Assembly (NCBI GenBank): GCA_045805265.1
Contig: JBJMLO010000002.1
Span: 1-24,193, forward strand
Length of the DNA: 24,193 bases
Direction: 5' to 3'
Source: JBJMLO01 sp045805265
GTDB taxonomy: Bacteria > Actinomycetota > UBA4738 > JACQTL01
Part shown: in pieces, positions 23,117-24,193 of the stretch
Position numbering within the stretch: position 1 is the first letter of the stretch
Layout: each line of letters starts with the position of its first letter
Program-made: the position numbers and the translations under genes
The notes under the pieces: generated by a model
What the model was told of the DNA's origin: nothing
The model's input: the letters and a program-made list of their open reading frames with translations, nothing else
Database searches by the model: none

Positions 23117-23893
23117 ATGGCGCCCCCCACCGCTGCAGTCGTGCACCTGGAAGAGCGGTCCGAGATGGAGCTTCCGGGCTCCAACGGATGGGTGCGCGTG
23201 ATGGTGGACGGCTCGACGGGAGCGCGGCGATTGGTCCAGCGCGTGTTCCGGTTCGAGCCCGGCCACACGCCCGATCTCCACAACGAGGCGAGCGAGGACG
23301 TCATGTTCGTGGTCTCCGGGGTGGGGACGGCCGATCTCGGCACCGCCTTCCTGGAGCTTGCGCCCGGCACCGCCGTGTACGTGCCGCCGGCGGTCGGCTA
23401 CCGAATCGAGAATCCCGGGCCGCACGACCTCGTGGTGGTCTCGGTGCTCTCCCCGCCGCCCGGCGGGAAGCGCGGCCCCACGGGTTCCGGATCCTCCGAG
23501 GCGCCCGTCGATGCGGCCGACGACGACCGGCCGGTCCGCTACTGGGTCCGGGAGGAGGAACGGGAGATGCTTCCCGCGGGGGACGACCGGACATTCCGGG
23601 TCCTGGTCGATCCGGCGATCGGGTGCCGGAACGTCACGCAGTTCGTGGGCTACATCTCCGCGGTAGCGGCGCCCGCGCACGTCCATACGTACGAGGAGGT
23701 GGTGCACGTCCTCGACGGCGACGGGGTCGTCGAGGTCGACGGGGAGGTCCATCCCGTCGCCCCCGGCTCCAGCGTGTTCCTCCCGCCCGGCGTCCGGCAC
23801 CGCCTGTCGAGCGCCGGCAGCGAGACGCTCCGCGTGCTCGGCGTGTTCTCCCCGGCCGGCTCGCCGGCCTCCAGGGAGGACGCCACCACCTGA
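23117..23893 (+). CDS. Bicupin protein with one complete metal site
   Basis: A 258-residue protein of two cupin barrels joined by a Gly/Pro/Ser-rich linker (113-138). The C-terminal barrel keeps the full metal site: His188, His190, Glu194 (HVHTYEEVVHVLDGDG) and His228 (GVRHRLSS). The N-terminal barrel has Asp53, His55 and Glu60 (DLHNEASEDV) and Tyr95 where the last His is expected (VGYRIEN), so it has probably lost metal binding and may be structural. The substrate is unknown; such proteins include isomerases, dioxygenases and ureidoglycine-type enzymes. It is separated from the carboxylase operon by 67 bp, with its own -10-like box, and ends 45 bp before the right-hand IS. No signal peptide is seen. 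Confidence 0.85.
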   Translation: MAPPTAAVVHLEERSEMELPGSNGWVRVMVDGSTGARRLVQRVFRFEPGHTPDLHNEASEDVMFVVSGVGTADLGTAFLELAPGTAVYVPPAVGYRIENPGPHDLVVVSVLSPPPGGKRGPTGSGSSEAPVDAADDDRPVRYWVREEEREMLPAGDDRTFRVLVDPAIGCRNVTQFVGYISAVAAPAHVHTYEEVVHVLDGDGVVEVDGEVHPVAPGSSVFLPPGVRHRLSSAGSETLRVLGVFSPAGSPASREDATT

Positions 23894-23896
23894 CTC

Positions 23897-23936
23897 CGGC
23901 GAGCTCCGGGCGCCGACCGAAGAGCGGCGCTCGCCG
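23897..23936 (+). terminator. Possible terminator hairpin after the bicupin gene
   Basis: CGGCGAGC (23897-23904) and GCTCGCCG (23929-23936) form an 8-bp stem, and an alternative inner stem GCGCCG/CGGCGC (23910-23915 with 23925-23930) lies within. No T-tract follows. The structure ends 3 bp before the IS boundary at 23939, so any natural trailing bases may have been displaced by the insertion. Confidence 0.35.
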
Positions 23937-23938
23937 AG

Positions 23939-24193
23939 CTAGTTGCCTCAGATCAAGATGTCCTCGAACCGTTCCCCCGTTGCCTCACAACAAATGTCCT
24001 CCAAGGGTGGTCCGGTGGGGTCCTCACCTCCTTCCGTCGCATCTCCTCCTTGAGCTTGCTGAGCTCGAGCAACCGGCTTTGAAGCCCGGTGATCTCCCGG
24101 CGTAGCGCCGCGGGGTTGAGGCCGGTGTAGGTCTCCTCCAGCCGTGCCTTCGCCTCGTCGGCCACGAGGGGTGAGCTGACCATGCGCTGGTGA
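23939..24193 (-). mobile_element. Insertion sequence, 3' end, right-hand copy (inverted)
   Basis: This is the inverted copy of bases 396-650 (position x on the left corresponds to 24589 minus x); I found no mismatch in the stretches compared, and the encoded peptides are identical. Its inner end is at 23939, where the two copies part. The terminal repeats are at 23942-23965 and 23979-24001. The element continues beyond the window edge. Confidence 0.85.
23953..24193 (-). CDS. Transposase C-terminal fragment (right-hand IS copy, truncated by window edge)
   Basis: The last 80 codons of the same DDE transposase seen at the left edge, in identical frame and with identical sequence, ending at the stop complementary to 23953-23955. 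The Met at 24183 is internal to the protein, not a real start. No catalytic residues lie in this fragment; it holds the charged C-terminal helix (LQSRLLELSKLKEEMRRKE). Confidence 0.85.
   Translation of the reverse strand, partial: HQRMVSSPLVADEAKARLEETYTGLNPAALRREITGLQSRLLELSKLKEEMRRKEVRTPPDHPWRTFVVRQRGNGSRTS

Overview
The window looks like chromosomal DNA of a high-GC actinobacterium (Actinomycetota), probably uncultivated. The reasons are the very high GC with long spurious open frames opposite real genes, an ECF42-type sigma factor paired with a DGPF protein, a CsoR sensor, a DUF6529 membrane protein, an actinobacterial-type giant STAND ATPase, and several genes whose start lies 8-10 nt after a -10-like box, as in leaderless transcripts. 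I cannot place it below phylum. No tRNA, rRNA or CRISPR array was seen.

Both ends are the same insertion sequence in opposite orientation. Bases 396-650 and 23939-24193 are inverted copies with no mismatch seen, both transposase 3' ends pointing inward. Region 1 (651-4514, mostly + strand) holds a DGPF protein and ECF42 sigma factor with a candidate autoregulated promoter, an SMP-30/gluconolactonase-like protein, a SAM methyltransferase, and a frameshifted, truncated alpha/beta-hydrolase remnant. Region 2 (4515-9870) holds a 1139-aa STAND/AAA ATPase (- strand), a short divergent small-protein gene, a two-domain VOC protein, and a second VOC gene interrupted by an in-frame TAG. Region 3 (9892-16775) is a run of - strand genes: PBP4-type D,D-carboxypeptidase, DUF6529 membrane protein, a 38-aa membrane peptide, a DUF2071 protein, a CASTOR/POLLUX-like ion channel, csoR with a clear operator, and a zinc-independent quinone oxidoreductase-like MDR protein.

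Region 4 (16897-23049, + strand) is a tight operon for branched-chain (most likely leucine) acyl-CoA breakdown: carboxyltransferase, enoyl-CoA hydratase/methylglutaconyl-CoA hydratase, HMG-CoA lyase and a biotin carboxylase/BCCP subunit. Between the hydratase and the lyase sits a PD-(D/E)xK nuclease-like gene joined to both neighbours by 4-bp ATGA overlaps, although its codon usage is visibly less GC-rich. This is the most unusual arrangement in the window. The lyase also has Ser where the family has its conserved loop cysteine. A bicupin gene follows before the right-hand IS copy.

Most promising for follow-up: the nuclease embedded in the leucine operon, the tandem 13-bp repeats at 21-bp period beside the STAND ATPase, the ECF42 autoregulatory promoter, the CsoR operator without copper-export genes nearby, the 38-aa membrane peptide, and the two decaying genes.
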